DNA of 64,000 nt from Synechococcus sp. WH 7803 (GCA_000063505.1 CT971583.1:1395918-1459917), one strand, 5' to 3'. Counted from the first letter of the stretch, positions 48,623 to 59,476 are shown. The notes: a model not told the origin generated them from the letters alone. A program made the numbers and translations.

Positions 48623-49216
48623 ATGGCCGAACATCGTCAGCTCTGGCTGTTGCGCCATGGCGCTACGGAATGGGCCAAGAACGGACGGCATACCGGCAGC
48701 ACCGATCTTCCCCTGCTTCCTGAGGGTGAGGAGGAAGCACGACTGCTGGCCCCGGTGCTGACAAGCCAGACCTTTGCCGCCGTGTTCAGCTCCCCTCTGC
48801 AACGAGCGCGTCGGACCTGCGAGCTGGGCGGCCTCGGGGAGCAGGCCCAGGTGATGCCGGAATTGCTGGAATGGAATTACGGCGATTACGAAGGAGTGAC
48901 CACGCCGGAGATCCGCAAGACGGTGCCGGGTTGGACGGTCTGGAGCCATGGTTGCCCCAACGGCGAAGATGCCGAAGCCGTGCAAAAGCGCTGCGAAATC
49001 GCCATCCAACGCGCCCTGGAGGTTCCCGAACCAGGGGATGTGGCCCTCTTCGCCCATGGACACTTGCTGCGATCGCTCGCGGGCACCTGGCTTGGTCTGG
49101 GTGCTGTGGGCGGCAGCCTGTTGAAGCTCAGTACAGGGAGCATCTGCGTGCTGGGATTCGAGCGCGAAAACCGTGCGATCGTTCGTTGGAACGCTCCGGC
49201 CAACGGCCGGTTCTGA
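48623..49216 (+). CDS. histidine phosphatase (phosphoglycerate mutase-like)
   Basis: A 197-residue member of the histidine phosphatase superfamily. It has the 'LLRHGATEWAKNGRHTGSTD' catalytic histidine motif, 'SSPLQRARRTCELGG', 'LLEWNYGDYEG', and a second histidine in 'ALFAHGHLLRSLAGTWLG'. Similar proteins dephosphorylate sugars or phosphoserine (GpmB-like); exact substrate unknown. Its TGA overlaps the next ATG in TGATG. Confidence 0.88.
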   Translation: MAEHRQLWLLRHGATEWAKNGRHTGSTDLPLLPEGEEEARLLAPVLTSQTFAAVFSSPLQRARRTCELGGLGEQAQVMPELLEWNYGDYEGVTTPEIRKTVPGWTVWSHGCPNGEDAEAVQKRCEIAIQRALEVPEPGDVALFAHGHLLRSLAGTWLGLGAVGGSLLKLSTGSICVLGFERENRAIVRWNAPANGRF

Positions 49217-49902
49217 TGAGCGACACCACTCTCTGGGCCGAACTGCTGGCCTACGGCACGGGCATCGGCCTCTCACCAATTCACATTGCTGTTCTGCTGC
49301 TCCTGTTGTTGGGCCCCCAGCCCCTGCGCCGCGGTGGCTGGTTTGTTGCGGGCTGGGTGGTCACCACCCTGCTCACCGCAACCCTGCTGGTGACGGTGGG
49401 GCACACCCTTGTTCTCGACATGAGCCACGGCTCTCATCACCGCACGGGCCTTGATCTGCTGGCGGGTGGAGCCTTGGTGGCCATCGGCGGCAGGGAGCTG
49501 CTGCGTTCCTTCGCCGATGGAGCCGAGCCACCGGCCTGGACCACCAGCATTGATCGCTTTGTGGCCATGCCGTTGCCACTGCTGCTGCTCCTTGGCGCAG
49601 CGGGAGAGGTGATCAGCCCCGACGACCTCGTGCTCTTCGCCAAGTCGGCGGGTGTTGTTCTCGCAGCCCAGCTGCCCACCTGGCAGGAGATCGTGGGATT
49701 GGCAGCCTTCACAATCGGAGCCAGCCTTTTTCTCTTGGCCCCACTGATCGCCGTGATCATCGGACGCGACCGGGTGATTCCAATCCTCGAGAAAGGCAAG
49801 CAAGTGCTGTTTGCCCGAGGCGGACTGGTGGTGGGAGGGGTCAGCCTGGGCCTGGGGGGCTATCTGGGATGGCAGGGCATCAGCGGTCTCAGCCTGCTTT
49901 GA
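49216..49902 (+). CDS. GAP-family (LysE-superfamily) membrane protein
   Basis: The 228-residue protein has about six membrane segments with 'GLSPIHIAVLLLLLLGPQPLRRGGWFVAGW', the pattern of the GAP (sulfolipid-addressing / LysE-superfamily) proteins. A His-rich loop ('SHGSHHRTG') lies on one face. The family is small and poorly characterised. The start overlaps the previous stop (TGATG). It converges on the helicase gene and overlaps it by 14 bases. Confidence 0.72.
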   Translation: MSDTTLWAELLAYGTGIGLSPIHIAVLLLLLLGPQPLRRGGWFVAGWVVTTLLTATLLVTVGHTLVLDMSHGSHHRTGLDLLAGGALVAIGGRELLRSFADGAEPPAWTTSIDRFVAMPLPLLLLLGAAGEVISPDDLVLFAKSAGVVLAAQLPTWQEIVGLAAFTIGASLFLLAPLIAVIIGRDRVIPILEKGKQVLFARGGLVVGGVSLGLGGYLGWQGISGLSLL

Positions 49903-51361
49903 GGGCCTGAGCCCAACGTTGCCTGGCCCCTTCAGAACCGGCACGGCCTGCGATCCAAACCCCCTCACGGGCGCGGCTGACTGCCACATACACAAGCTGC
50001 CGGCGCAGATCAAGGTCCTGGGGCCAGAACACATCGTCGGCGACAAACACCTCGCCAAAACTGCTGCCTTGGCTGCGGTGCACGGTGAGCACAGCCGCAG
50101 GTCCCAGCGACGCGAAAGCATCGCGCACCAGGAAATAGCGGCGCCAGAGCGGACGTCCCCCCTGCTTGCCGGCGTCACGGGCCTGCGTGCGCAACTGCTG
50201 GAGCACGGCATCGAGTTGCTGCCTGGCGGAAGTGCCGGCAGGCGGTTGCAGGCGCAGGTTGAGTTCGAGCTCCCCGCTCCGCACCCGTGCATTCAGGGTT
50301 TCAATCACAGGTGCACCCAAACCAGCCAATGCGAGCTGGGCCTCGCCGGCCACACCGAACTCCGCCAGGTCGCAACGTTCAGGGGACACGTCCTCCACCA
50401 CAAGTTCACGATTGGAACCGAGCACCAGATCGGGCTCCTCTCCGGTCTCGCCACCATCCCGTGAGGCCGGGGCCATCACTGCGGTGCGGGTGATCAGCAC
50501 CTCACCCGGCAACACCGCCATCTGATCGGCCATCTCGCCATGAATCGCCCGGCGCGCGTGGGGGACCAGCAGCTCAAGCCTGCGGTTGGTGTAGCAAAGA
50601 ATCCTGGCTGCATCGGGGTTATCGCAGGCTGCCGCCTGCCGCAGAGCCTCCTGAGCGCGACTGAGCCAATCGGAGCGGTTCATCACCCCCACCTGGCCCA
50701 GATCCGTGCGCACCGGAGCCAGAAGCGGTGGCACCTCACAGGGCAGTCGGCCATCACGCAGACAACTGGCCAATTGCAGCACAGGGCCTTGATGGCGCAC
50801 CACCTGCTTGAGGCAGGCATTCACGGCCCGCGTCATTGCAAAAACAGGGCTGTCGCTCTCTCCCACCGGCGGCAGCTGGGCCGGATCCCCAACAAACACC
50901 AGTCGGGTGCTGAAGGTGTGTGCGCACTGCAGGGCGATCGCCAGCAGGGCGCTGTCCACCATGGAGGCTTCATCGATCAGCACCAAACCGAGATGCTCAA
51001 GGGCTGCAGCCGTCTGCTCGGTGGATTCACACAGTTCACGATCCCCCTGTCGCTTGAGCTTGAGACGCAGCAGACGGTGGATGGTGGATGGATACCAGGT
51101 TGGGCGCAGCCCTTCAAGCGCCAGGGCCTGCCTGAGCACACCCACGGCCTTGTGGGTCGGAGCGACGACAGTCCAGCAGAGGCCACTGGCCTCCACCTGC
51201 TGGAGAAGACGCATGGAGAGAAACGTCTTGCCGCTGCCAGCGAAGCCACTGAGCACGAACGGGACGGTGGCATCGGCTTGATGAAGCCAGTCGGCAAAGG
51301 CATCGGCGGCCTGTTGCTGATCACTGGTGAGAGCCAGCTCGGAATGGGCGGGCGAGCTCAC
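49889..51361 (-). CDS. RecD-like ATP-dependent DNA helicase (SF1)
   Basis: The 490-residue protein has Walker A 'LSGFAGSGKTFLSMRLL', 'VVAPTHKAVGVLRQAL', Walker B 'LVLIDEASMVDSALL', 'LVFVGDPAQLPPVGE' (motif III) and the C-terminal UvrD_C_2 motifs 'VLTVHRSQGSSFGEVFV' and 'LVYVAVSRAREGVWI'. This is the Dda/RecD2 group, short enough to lack the RecD2 N-terminal extension. It starts with GTG at 51361, and the stop of the PAP2-like gene overlaps in GTGA. Confidence 0.88.
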   Translation of the reverse strand: MSSPAHSELALTSDQQQAADAFADWLHQADATVPFVLSGFAGSGKTFLSMRLLQQVEASGLCWTVVAPTHKAVGVLRQALALEGLRPTWYPSTIHRLLRLKLKRQGDRELCESTEQTAAALEHLGLVLIDEASMVDSALLAIALQCAHTFSTRLVFVGDPAQLPPVGESDSPVFAMTRAVNACLKQVVRHQGPVLQLASCLRDGRLPCEVPPLLAPVRTDLGQVGVMNRSDWLSRAQEALRQAAACDNPDAARILCYTNRRLELLVPHARRAIHGEMADQMAVLPGEVLITRTAVMAPASRDGGETGEEPDLVLGSNRELVVEDVSPERCDLAEFGVAGEAQLALAGLGAPVIETLNARVRSGELELNLRLQPPAGTSARQQLDAVLQQLRTQARDAGKQGGRPLWRRYFLVRDAFASLGPAAVLTVHRSQGSSFGEVFVADDVFWPQDLDLRRQLVYVAVSRAREGVWIAGRAGSEGARQRWAQALKAG

Positions 51362-51864
51362 CCGAACGCCTGAGACAGAACCTGGGCCAGATGCAGGGGA
51401 GAACCAACAAACACCAACCCTGGAAGAGCGATTGCTGGGCCGAGCAGGCTTCCAACCAGCACCTCGAGCCTGGAGTGACCCAAGCGTTCTTTGAGGGGTT
51501 TGTCAGGGGATGGATCCCAGAGATTGCTGGGCAGAGCGTTCACTCTCTCGGCAGTGAACCCCGCCGCACGGCGCACGCCACTGGCGTCGTACATCACCAC
51601 AAAAGCCACTGTGGAGGCCAAAGCGAAAGCGGGGGAGTCAAATCCATCGAGCCAACCCACGGCAGCGGCTGTACCGGTGACCAGTGCCGAATGGCTTGAT
51701 GGCATTCCTCCGGTTTCGATCAACACCTGCGGGCGCCATCGGCGCTGGGTGACCAATTCAATGAACAGCTTCGAGAGCTGCGCGATCCCGCAGGCCGCGA
51801 GCCCCCAGGCCAGAGAGGCGTTATCGAGAAGCTGGAGCGGTGCGCTCAACGAGGCAAACAGCAT
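51358..51864 (-). CDS. divergent PAP2 family protein (DUF212)
   Basis: A 168-residue membrane protein with the 'SSH' phosphatase remnant: 'ETGGMPSSHSALVTGTAAAVG', followed by 'YDASGVRRAAGFTAERVN' and 'LGHSRLEVLVGSLLGPAIAL'. These features identify the DUF212 (divergent PAP2) family. Catalytic competence is uncertain as the complete PAP2 triad is not present in the usual order. ATG 51864 is 3 bases after the crtE stop. Confidence 0.85.
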   Translation of the reverse strand: MLFASLSAPLQLLDNASLAWGLAACGIAQLSKLFIELVTQRRWRPQVLIETGGMPSSHSALVTGTAAAVGWLDGFDSPAFALASTVAFVVMYDASGVRRAAGFTAERVNALPSNLWDPSPDKPLKERLGHSRLEVLVGSLLGPAIALPGLVFVGSPLHLAQVLSQAFG

Positions 51865-51866
51865 GG

Positions 51867-52832
<966 letters not shown>

Positions 52833-52858
52833 TCAGGCCGCAGGTCCCACGAGCACGA

Positions 52859-53740
52859 TCACGGCACGAGGTCAGCAAGATCATGATCGAGCTGATGGCG
52901 TCGGCTCCAGGCCAGCACTGTGTTCACCAGGAGCATGGTGACGGTCATCGGACCAACGCCGCCCGGAACGGGAGAGAGCGCTGCAGCCAGTGGCTCCAGT
53001 TCGGCAGCGTTCACATCACCGCACAATCCACCCTCAGGCCGGCGGTGAATGCCCACATCCACAACCACGGCACCGGGGGCCACATGCTCAGCACCGATCA
53101 TCTCCGGCCGTCCCGCTGCGACCACAAGAATGTCGGCCTGACGGGTGAGGGCGGCGAGATCGCGGGTGCGGGAGTGCGCCACCATGACCGTTGCGTTGGC
53201 CGCCTGAAGCATCAGGGCCATCGGCTGGCCCACAAGAATGCTGCGTCCCACCACTACAGCGCGTTTGCCGGAGGGATCAATGCCCTGACTGCGCAACATG
53301 GCCATCACGCCGGCAGGGGTGCAGCTGCGCGGGCCTGGTTCACCCTTCAAGAGGCGGCCAAGGTTGAGTGTGTGCAGACCATCCGCGTCCTTATCGGGAT
53401 CGATCGCAGCCAACAGAGGGGTTTCATCAAGACCCGCCGGCAAGGGCAGCTGCAACAAGATTCCATCCACCCGCTCATCGGCATTGAGCGCTTGGATGGT
53501 CTTCAGCAGGGTCTCCGGTTGCGAGGACGCCGGTAGATGGGCCCCGAAGCTCTCCACACCCACCCGGGCGCAGGCTTTCTCCTTGTTGGCCACGTACACC
53601 GCGCTGGCGGGATCATCACCCACCCGCAGAACAGCAAGGCCTGGCGGGCGGCCGGCCTTGGCACAGCCGCTGCGCACCTGCTGGGCGAGGCGCTGTTCCA
53701 GCTCCTTGGCCAGCGCTTTTCCATCCAATCTGAGGGCCAT
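52859..53740 (-). CDS. folD: bifunctional methylene-THF dehydrogenase/cyclohydrolase FolD
   Basis: FolD interconverts methylene-, methenyl- and formyl-tetrahydrofolate. The 293-residue protein has '[23 protein letters not shown]', '[15 protein letters not shown]', '[15 protein letters not shown]', '[18 protein letters not shown]' and '[15 protein letters not shown]'. I use ATG 53740 since the conserved region starts there ('[13 protein letters not shown]'). Divergent from the PgpH-like gene across about 70 bases. Confidence 0.95.
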   Translation of the reverse strand: MALRLDGKALAKELEQRLAQQVRSGCAKAGRPPGLAVLRVGDDPASAVYVANKEKACARVGVESFGAHLPASSQPETLLKTIQALNADERVDGILLQLPLPAGLDETPLLAAIDPDKDADGLHTLNLGRLLKGEPGPRSCTPAGVMAMLRSQGIDPSGKRAVVVGRSILVGQPMALMLQAANATVMVAHSRTRDLAALTRQADILVVAAGRPEMIGAEHVAPGAVVVDVGIHRRPEGGLCGDVNAAELEPLAAALSPVPGGVGPMTVTMLLVNTVLAWSRRHQLDHDLADLVP

Positions 53741-53814
53741 CGCCGACTGATGCATGTGAATCCAGCATGCCGCTCCAGCAGAGCTAGCGTTTCCTCTGGA
53801 AGCATCCACCAATC

Positions 53815-55917
53815 TTGCGTTCGCATTCCCTAGCAAGGTTCTGGAGATCCTGGCTCAGGAGTGAGTCTCCGCGGCGGCCGGTGCTGCGCTGGACCCGCCT
53901 GCAACGCAGCGTTCTCCTGGTGCTGTGCCTTTTGGTGGCGCTGATTTCCAGTTGGCCATGGCTGGTGGAGCCCGATGTGCGGCCGGGCCTGACAGCGCCG
54001 TTTGACGCAGTGGCACCGAAGGATGCCCGGGTGGTCGACAGCGAAGCGCTGAAGCAACGGCGATCGAGCTTGGTGCCGAGCACGCTGGTTCAGGTGATCG
54101 ACAACAAGCAGGATCAGCAACTGCGCATGCGTCTCGAACGCTATCTGGGGGAACTGGAACGGGTCGCCAGCAGCGATGATGCCGATCGGATCGGCCCGGT
54201 GAACCTGAGCGCCGCAGAAGAGGACTGGCTTGAAGAGCGCTTACCGGACGAACGCCTGAGCTGGGATATGGCTGTGCGCAGGGCGCTCGAACGCATGCTC
54301 AGCCAGGGATTGGTCAACAACCTGGCCGAGGAACAGCTGCGTCAGGCCACATCCCTACAGCTGGAGGAGCTGGGAGCCGCCGACGCGCCAGCACGAACGC
54401 TTGGCTCCAAGCTGCTCACCACCACCCTGCAGGGTGCCAGCAATCTCAAAACCGATCCGCAACGCAGCCAAAGGTTGATCGAGAAACTGATCACCCAGCA
54501 GGGCATCCCCGTGATCGAAGTCAACCAAGGTGACTTGATCACGCAAAAGGGCGAACCAATCAGCTCCCAGGCCTACGACGTTCTCGATTTCTTCGGCCTG
54601 GTGAACCGCAGACCCAAATTGGGAATCTGGCTGATCCGATTTACAGAATCCCTCGCCGCCTGCGGGATTCTTCTGCTCGTGATGCGCCGCGAGCGCCCCT
54701 GCCTCGAAGCACCCCATGGACTGCTGGCCCTGGGATTGCTGCTGATCTCTCAAGCCTGCAAGGTTTGGTTTGGCGCGGCCGTCAGCCCGTTGGCGGTGAT
54801 CGTGCCGCCCACCTTGCTCCTGGCCCAGGGCCTTGGAACCAGCAGCGCCCTGGCATGGATGGCCGTTGCCAGCCTGCTCTGGCCCACACCGGTGACGGGC
54901 CTTGGGGAGGGGCGGCTGCTGATTGCTGCGGCAACAGCCACCGTGGCCGCTCTTCAGGCGGGCCGGCTCAGAAGTCGTGCCCAGCTTCTGCAACTGGCGG
55001 TGCTGCTGCCGCTCGGAGCGTTGGTTCTGGAGCTGCTTCTCCTCAACAGATCGTCAGGATCCCTTGTGGATCAGGACTGGAGCCGACTGCTTCCCAACTC
55101 GGGAGATCTGACATCGGAAGCCTTGTTGCTGGGCCTGCTGATGATGCTGACGATCCTGGTCATTCCCCTGCTCGAAAGTTCCTTCGGTCTGCTGACCCGG
55201 GCAAGGTTGATGGAACTGGCCGACCAGGAACGCCCCCTGCTGCGCCGGCTCTCCTCAGAGGCTCCAGGCACGTTCGAGCACACGCTGATGATCTGCAGCC
55301 TGGCCGAAGAGGGCGCGCGCGCCATCGGTGCCGATGTGGATCTGATCCGCACCGGGTCGCTTTATCACGACGTTGGCAAATTGCATGCGCCGGATTGGTT
55401 CATCGAGAACCAAACCACCGACCACAACCCGCACACAGCACTCAATGACCCGATCGCCAGCGCGGGGGTGCTGCAGGCCCATGTGGATGAAGGTCTGAAA
55501 TTGGCCAGGCGCCACCGGCTGCCCCGACCGATCGCCGACTTCATTCCCGAGCATCAGGGAACCTTGCGGATGGGGTATTTCCTGCACCAGGCACGGCTGA
55601 AGGATCCCGAGATTTCAGAGCAGCGCTTTCGCTATCACGGCCCGACGCCCCGCTCCAAGGAGACGGGAATCATGATGGTGGCGGACGGTTGCGAGGCCGC
55701 CCTGCGCTCGTTGCCGCCCGACACGAGCGATGCGGAAGCCCAGGCCACCGTGAAGCGCATTGTGGAAGCGCGGCTGAGCGATGGACAGTTGCGTCAAAGC
55801 AGCCTCAGTCGCGCGGAGCTCGAGCTTGTGATGCGGGCATTCGTGAAGGTGTGGCGCCGCATGCGCCATCGCCGCATTCCCTACCCGATTCCGGCCAAAC
55901 GGCGATTCACGGCTTAG
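53815..55917 (+). CDS. PgpH-like 7TM-HD membrane protein (probable c-di-AMP phosphodiesterase)
   Basis: The 700-residue protein has one N-terminal membrane helix, a large extracytoplasmic 7TMR-HDED domain (about 60-270), seven membrane helices (about 275-455) and a cytoplasmic HD domain with '[22 protein letters not shown]', '[18 protein letters not shown]', '[15 protein letters not shown]' and 'FIPEHQGT'. This is the PgpH architecture; PgpH degrades c-di-AMP. The histidine-aspartate pair is present, as HDVGK rather than HDIGK. TTG 53815 is used; GTG 53878 is the only later option. Confidence 0.88.
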   Translation: MRSHSLARFWRSWLRSESPRRPVLRWTRLQRSVLLVLCLLVALISSWPWLVEPDVRPGLTAPFDAVAPKDARVVDSEALKQRRSSLVPSTLVQVIDNKQDQQLRMRLERYLGELERVASSDDADRIGPVNLSAAEEDWLEERLPDERLSWDMAVRRALERMLSQGLVNNLAEEQLRQATSLQLEELGAADAPARTLGSKLLTTTLQGASNLKTDPQRSQRLIEKLITQQGIPVIEVNQGDLITQKGEPISSQAYDVLDFFGLVNRRPKLGIWLIRFTESLAACGILLLVMRRERPCLEAPHGLLALGLLLISQACKVWFGAAVSPLAVIVPPTLLLAQGLGTSSALAWMAVASLLWPTPVTGLGEGRLLIAAATATVAALQAGRLRSRAQLLQLAVLLPLGALVLELLLLNRSSGSLVDQDWSRLLPNSGDLTSEALLLGLLMMLTILVIPLLESSFGLLTRARLMELADQERPLLRRLSSEAPGTFEHTLMICSLAEEGARAIGADVDLIRTGSLYHDVGKLHAPDWFIENQTTDHNPHTALNDPIASAGVLQAHVDEGLKLARRHRLPRPIADFIPEHQGTLRMGYFLHQARLKDPEISEQRFRYHGPTPRSKETGIMMVADGCEAALRSLPPDTSDAEAQATVKRIVEARLSDGQLRQSSLSRAELELVMRAFVKVWRRMRHRRIPYPIPAKRRFTA

Positions 55918-56582
55918 GGGTGAGCCCAGGCGGGCCATGGAGCGCGTACACGCACCTGACTGCCTGGTTGATCAGGGTCAGGGAAACGCAAGGCGATCGC
56001 CCTGAGCCGCAGCCCCCCCGCTGCGCAGCCTGGGTTGTAGATCGGGTCGCCGATGATCGGATGGTGAAGGGCCGCCAGATGGGCACGCAGCTGATGGGAT
56101 CGGCCTGTCCTCGGGCAGAGCCAGAGACGCGTTCTGGTTTCCATCCGCTGCAAACGACGCCAGAGCGTGAGGCACGCCTTGCCGTCGGGATGCACGCCAT
56201 AGGTGGGCGGTTGACGATTCAAACGCGCCAGGGGGAGATCGATCCGTCCGCTGACCGCTCCCATCGATCCCTGAACATCAGCGAGATACAGCTTCCCGAC
56301 CCTTCGCGCTGCAAACAGAGCGCCCAACACCCGTTGCGTGTCGGCATCCTTCGCCAGAAGCACGAGTCCTGAGGTGTCGCGATCGAGACGATGCACGAGG
56401 CGCAGATCAGGGCACGCATGCTGGAGGCGGCTGATCAGGGAATCGCGCTGGTGAACACCCAGACCGGGCTGGCACAGCAGGCCTGCTGGTTTGTCCACCA
56501 CCAGCAAACGGGGATGATCGAAAACGAGGGGCAGCCCAGCCAGTTGACGGGCGACCTGGCCCCCTGGCCTACAAGCGACCAC
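55914..56582 (-). CDS. RluA-family pseudouridine synthase
   Basis: The 222-residue protein has the 'VVDKPAGLLCQPG' opening, the catalytic 'LVHRLDRDTSGLVLLAKD' with Asp67, and 'PRTGRSHQLRAHLAALHHPI'. It has no S4 domain, which suits RluA-type enzymes working on 23S rRNA or tRNA. Convergent overlap of 4 bases with the PgpH-like gene; overlaps the preceding minus-strand membrane protein gene by 14 bases. Confidence 0.9.
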   Translation of the reverse strand: MVACRPGGQVARQLAGLPLVFDHPRLLVVDKPAGLLCQPGLGVHQRDSLISRLQHACPDLRLVHRLDRDTSGLVLLAKDADTQRVLGALFAARRVGKLYLADVQGSMGAVSGRIDLPLARLNRQPPTYGVHPDGKACLTLWRRLQRMETRTRLWLCPRTGRSHQLRAHLAALHHPIIGDPIYNPGCAAGGLRLRAIALRFPDPDQPGSQVRVRAPWPAWAHP

Positions 56583-56985
56583 CGCGCCGATGGGCTGGAC
56601 GGCACCAGTAAATGAGTGCCAGCACGTTCACGAGCCCGAGCAACACCGAAGCGAAACCCAGGGGGCGCGCCTCAGGACCGAGCACCAGGCGCACGATCCC
56701 GTAAGGCAACGCACCTCCAAGGGCCATCGACAGGGCCACGATCGTGAGAATCACACCCCAACGTCGCTGCGCCAGCAGTCCGGACGCTGCCACGATGCCC
56801 ACGATCGCCGCAGGCCAGGCCAGAGAAAAAGCCAGGGTGATGTTGGTGATTTTCAGGCCTGCGGATTCATCCAACCCAAAAGCCCCCCAAGCGATCAACG
56901 GCAGGGCAAGGAGATTGGCCAGCAGGCCAATCCAGGTCATCAACCAGTACCCGCGCAGCCTGGGACCCATGGAGTCAGCGTGCAA
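56569..56985 (-). CDS. small membrane protein of unknown function
   Basis: The 138-residue protein has four hydrophobic segments (about 13-36, 48-72, 74-98 and 108-128) separated by short basic loops. I do not recognise a family. It overlaps the RluA-like gene (56582) by 14 bases, suggesting coupling. Confidence 0.6.
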   Translation of the reverse strand: MHADSMGPRLRGYWLMTWIGLLANLLALPLIAWGAFGLDESAGLKITNITLAFSLAWPAAIVGIVAASGLLAQRRWGVILTIVALSMALGGALPYGIVRLVLGPEARPLGFASVLLGLVNVLALIYWCRPAHRRGGRL

Positions 56986-57018
56986 ACGTGCTCACCGTAG
57001 GGGGCCGCTGCCGTCGCT

Positions 57019-57351
57019 CTAGTCCTCATCAATGCGCAACGCTGTGTCCAGAGCGCTGAGCAGCATGGCAGCGGCTTCATCGCGATCCATCGCGTCCACA
57101 GCCATCCGTTCGATCCAGGCTTGGCAGAGCGCTTCGATTTGATTGAACAGTGGGCCTGAGGCTTGCAGCGCATCACGCACGCGCTGGGACGCTTCTTGAT
57201 CGATCTCAAGCTGATCCAACAGTCGATAGCGCTGACCGTCGTCGCCGAGATAGGTCAGGTAACCCTCGTCATCCAGTTTCGGAGTGGTGATGGGCGTGAC
57301 GGATGGATCATCCATGGTGACCTCAGCCTCAGGGAGTTTCAGGCGGTTCAT
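57019..57351 (-). CDS. acidic conserved hypothetical protein
   Basis: The 110-residue protein is acidic, without membrane segment or signal, with 'DDEGYLTYLGDDGQRYRLLDQLEID' (shown here only in part) and a helical half rich in Ala, Leu and Asp. Start ATG 57351 overlaps the peptidase-like gene by 23 bases; ATG 57315 is an alternative without overlap. No function can be proposed. Confidence 0.55.
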   Translation of the reverse strand: MNRLKLPEAEVTMDDPSVTPITTPKLDDEGYLTYLGDDGQRYRLLDQLEIDQEASQRVRDALQASGPLFNQIEALCQAWIERMAVDAMDRDEAAAMLLSALDTALRIDED

Positions 57352-57880
57352 GGGAGACGCCTGGGGGGACTGGCACGGAGCCCCGAAGCAGGCGATCGGC
57401 GCAGAAGCTGCGGAACAGTGCCTCAACCTCCTGGGGAGGGAGACCCTGCACCAAGCGCGCTTCAATCTCTTCACGCTGCTGCGACTGGTGATAGAGACGC
57501 AGCTCCTGGAACGTTGTTCTGGAACGGGCCTCGATCGCTTCCAAGGCCTGGTCGACCTGATGGTCAGCGAGTAGGGCACCGCCGTGGCAGTGCTGCATCA
57601 CATGCGCGGATTCATGGGCAAGCACCACCCAGATCTGCTTGGGGTCGTTCTCGAGGTTGTTGGAACAAAGAAGAAGAGCGTTGCGCTGGGAGTGAAACGC
57701 GCCCAGCAGGGACGGTGGGCAATCTTTGGCCACCATGGTTTCGGTGCCGGCACGCCGGATCAGCGAGGCATAACGACCGATGCTATCCCAGCTCTCCGCG
57801 CGCACTGGGCCGGAGGCCAGGGACGCAAAAGAGGCCATCGCCAGCACGACGGCAACGGAACGACCAAGCCGAAACCCCAT
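57329..57880 (-). CDS. secreted protein with HExxH zinc-peptidase motif
   Basis: A 183-residue precursor with a signal peptide (about 1-28, ending Val-Arg-Ala) and a conserved 'WVVLAHESAHVMQHC' (His89-Glu90-xx-His93). This is the zinc-binding HExxH of gluzincin peptidases, with a cysteine-rich setting ('DCPPSLLG', 'LLLCSNNLE'). I see no third zinc ligand that I can defend. It could be a small secreted metalloprotease or a degenerate relative. Overlap with the next gene downstream suggests they are co-transcribed. Confidence 0.7.
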   Translation of the reverse strand: MGFRLGRSVAVVLAMASFASLASGPVRAESWDSIGRYASLIRRAGTETMVAKDCPPSLLGAFHSQRNALLLCSNNLENDPKQIWVVLAHESAHVMQHCHGGALLADHQVDQALEAIEARSRTTFQELRLYHQSQQREEIEARLVQGLPPQEVEALFRSFCADRLLRGSVPVPPGVSHEPPETP

Positions 57881-57947
57881 TGAGCAGTCCCATACTTATT
57901 CTCATTAGAGACAGCAGAGACGCAAAAGAGCTGAAGGTTCGGTTCTT

Positions 57948-58247
57948 CTACCGATTCAGCCGCTGCACGCTTTCCACCTTGTCGCGGAAGGACTGCTCAC
58001 GATCGATGCGCGTGTTCACACGCAACGTGGCGTGAATCCTCGGCACACCGTCCTGATGCAAGCGCGCATGACAGGCCTTGACGCAAGCAAACACGGCATC
58101 CCAGTCGCCTTCGATGGCTGTGCCATTGGGTCCAAGCTCGTAGTCAAGCCCAGAGGCCTCAAGCACCTCCTGGCAAGTCGCCACATAAGGCGCAAGGGAG
58201 ACCCCCACACCGAGCGGCACAAGGCAGAGATCAACGCTCACGCGCAT
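57948..58247 (-). CDS. MTH1187-family thiamine-binding protein
   Basis: A 99-residue protein of the DUF77/MTH1187 group ('VDLCLVPLGVGVSLAPYVATC', 'YELGPNGTAIEGDWDAVFACV', 'VPRIHATLRVNTRID'), small proteins that bind thiamine or hydroxymethylpyrimidine as tetramers. The family often sits with thiamine-salvage transporters; none is nearby. The role here is therefore uncertain. Confidence 0.85.
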   Translation of the reverse strand: MRVSVDLCLVPLGVGVSLAPYVATCQEVLEASGLDYELGPNGTAIEGDWDAVFACVKACHARLHQDGVPRIHATLRVNTRIDREQSFRDKVESVQRLNR

Positions 58248-58374
58248 CCATCGCTCCAGTCACGTCCTGTCATGGTTAGTCAGGAGCTCAGTTAGATGCA
58301 AGCTTCAGCAAGCGGCCAAACTGGCCCGAGCGGGGGCGGCACGGCCGGCGAGAACCCCAGCGCTGCGGAGCTCC

Positions 58375-58641
58375 TCAGGGAGCTCCTGTTTTTTTGGCGC
58401 GAGCACCATGCCCGAGCAGGCAGGCGCTGGGATAACCAAGCGTGCGCCACTCACCGCAGCTCGTCTGAACCTCAAGCCCGATCCCCCGCTCACAGTCCGA
58501 ACGGGCGCTGCCCTGCCCTTCACACCAGCGACTCGCGGCCGCTTCAGCAGCCGCAATCGATTCATAGGGCGCATCAAGCACTGGATGGGGACTGCCATCG
58601 AGAGACACCAATCGATAGATGGCGTGCTTGGCCTTGGACAC
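58375..58641 (-). CDS. small conserved hypothetical protein
   Basis: The 88-residue protein starts with GTG 58641 and has 'HAIYRLVSLDGSPHPVLDAPYESIAAAEAAASRW', then several cysteines ('WCEGQG', 'SDCERG', 'TSCGEW', 'PSACLLG'). The repeated cysteines might form disulfides or bind a metal. No known family recognised. The GTG start, preceded by AGTGG-type sequence, is my best guess. Confidence 0.5.
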   Translation of the reverse strand: MSKAKHAIYRLVSLDGSPHPVLDAPYESIAAAEAAASRWCEGQGSARSDCERGIGLEVQTSCGEWRTLGYPSACLLGHGARAKKTGAP

Positions 58642-58726
58642 TATTCCACTTCCGCAACTGTCACCAGTGTTCCATGCTTCGTGAGGGCGCGCCATCCCGG
58701 AAACCACCCCTCTTGCCCCCATCGCC

Positions 58727-59188
58727 ATGACGAGCCAAAACCTCTCCAATGCCTACGAGGCCCTGCTGAGCTGCGCCCCAGCACCCCTTTTTCAGAAGGC
58801 CAGAGACCTTTACCTCAAGAAATACGCCTTGGATGGCCGCAAAAGCGAAAGCCCTTTGCGCCTGTTTGTGGCCCAGGAAACCCTCAACGAAACCATCAGC
58901 TCCGACCCAGAGGCGCCACCCCACGGACGCATTGCTCGCCTCGAAGCCAGAACCGAGGAACTCGCCCTGGTGCACTGGCAGAACCCTGAACCCGCCGATC
59001 ACAGCGCTGTCGAGCGCTACCTGCGTGACGCCTGGGGGCTCGCCGATCTGTCACTCCATCCCTGCGACGCCCCCTGGTTTCGCGAGGGGGGCCACCAGCA
59101 ACGCCTCACACTCCCGACGCCCCTGATCTGGACGCGGGAAGCGCGCTACCAGGACGTTGAAAAATCTCTCGAGGATGAAAACCTATAA
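58727..59188 (+). CDS. conserved hypothetical protein
   Basis: The 153-residue soluble protein has a helical N-terminal half ('NAYEALLSCAPAPLFQKARDLYLKKYAL') and a mixed second half with two Trp-rich motifs ('VHWQNPEPAD', 'DAPWFREGGHQQRLTLP'). I do not recognise a family. It overlaps nothing and is divergent from the small minus-strand protein at 58641 by about 85 bases. Confidence 0.55.
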   Translation: MTSQNLSNAYEALLSCAPAPLFQKARDLYLKKYALDGRKSESPLRLFVAQETLNETISSDPEAPPHGRIARLEARTEELALVHWQNPEPADHSAVERYLRDAWGLADLSLHPCDAPWFREGGHQQRLTLPTPLIWTREARYQDVEKSLEDENL

Positions 59189-59256
59189 AAAACTGAAAGC
59201 CAGTGAAGGCCCAGGCACCCCTGGCTAAGCCGGAACTAAGTCTCAGTGGATCAAAG

Positions 59257-59463
59257 ATGAGAACTTCTCTTCCAGAGCGCTACGTCCTGCGCCACAGAGG
59301 CAGTGGTCGTTACCTGCGGGTGAATGACCTGAGCCAGCAGATCGAGGCGATCGAAAGCCCCGAATCCGCCTGGAACTTCCACAGCCATGAGGGGGCCGTC
59401 ACCCATGCCCTCTGGATCGGCGAGGTGCACGGACAGACCCCTGATGTGGTGAAGATGCGCTGA
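59257..59463 (+). CDS. small conserved hypothetical protein
   Basis: About 68 residues from ATG 59257, with 'LPERYVLRHRGSGRYLRVND' and 'HALWIGEVHGQTPDVVKMR'. A longer start at 59203 adds 18 non-conserved residues. Not recognised. It converges with the ferredoxin gene, stop to stop within 13 bases. Confidence 0.45.
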   Translation: MRTSLPERYVLRHRGSGRYLRVNDLSQQIEAIESPESAWNFHSHEGAVTHALWIGEVHGQTPDVVKMR

Positions 59464-59476
59464 GCGACCCGCTGAA

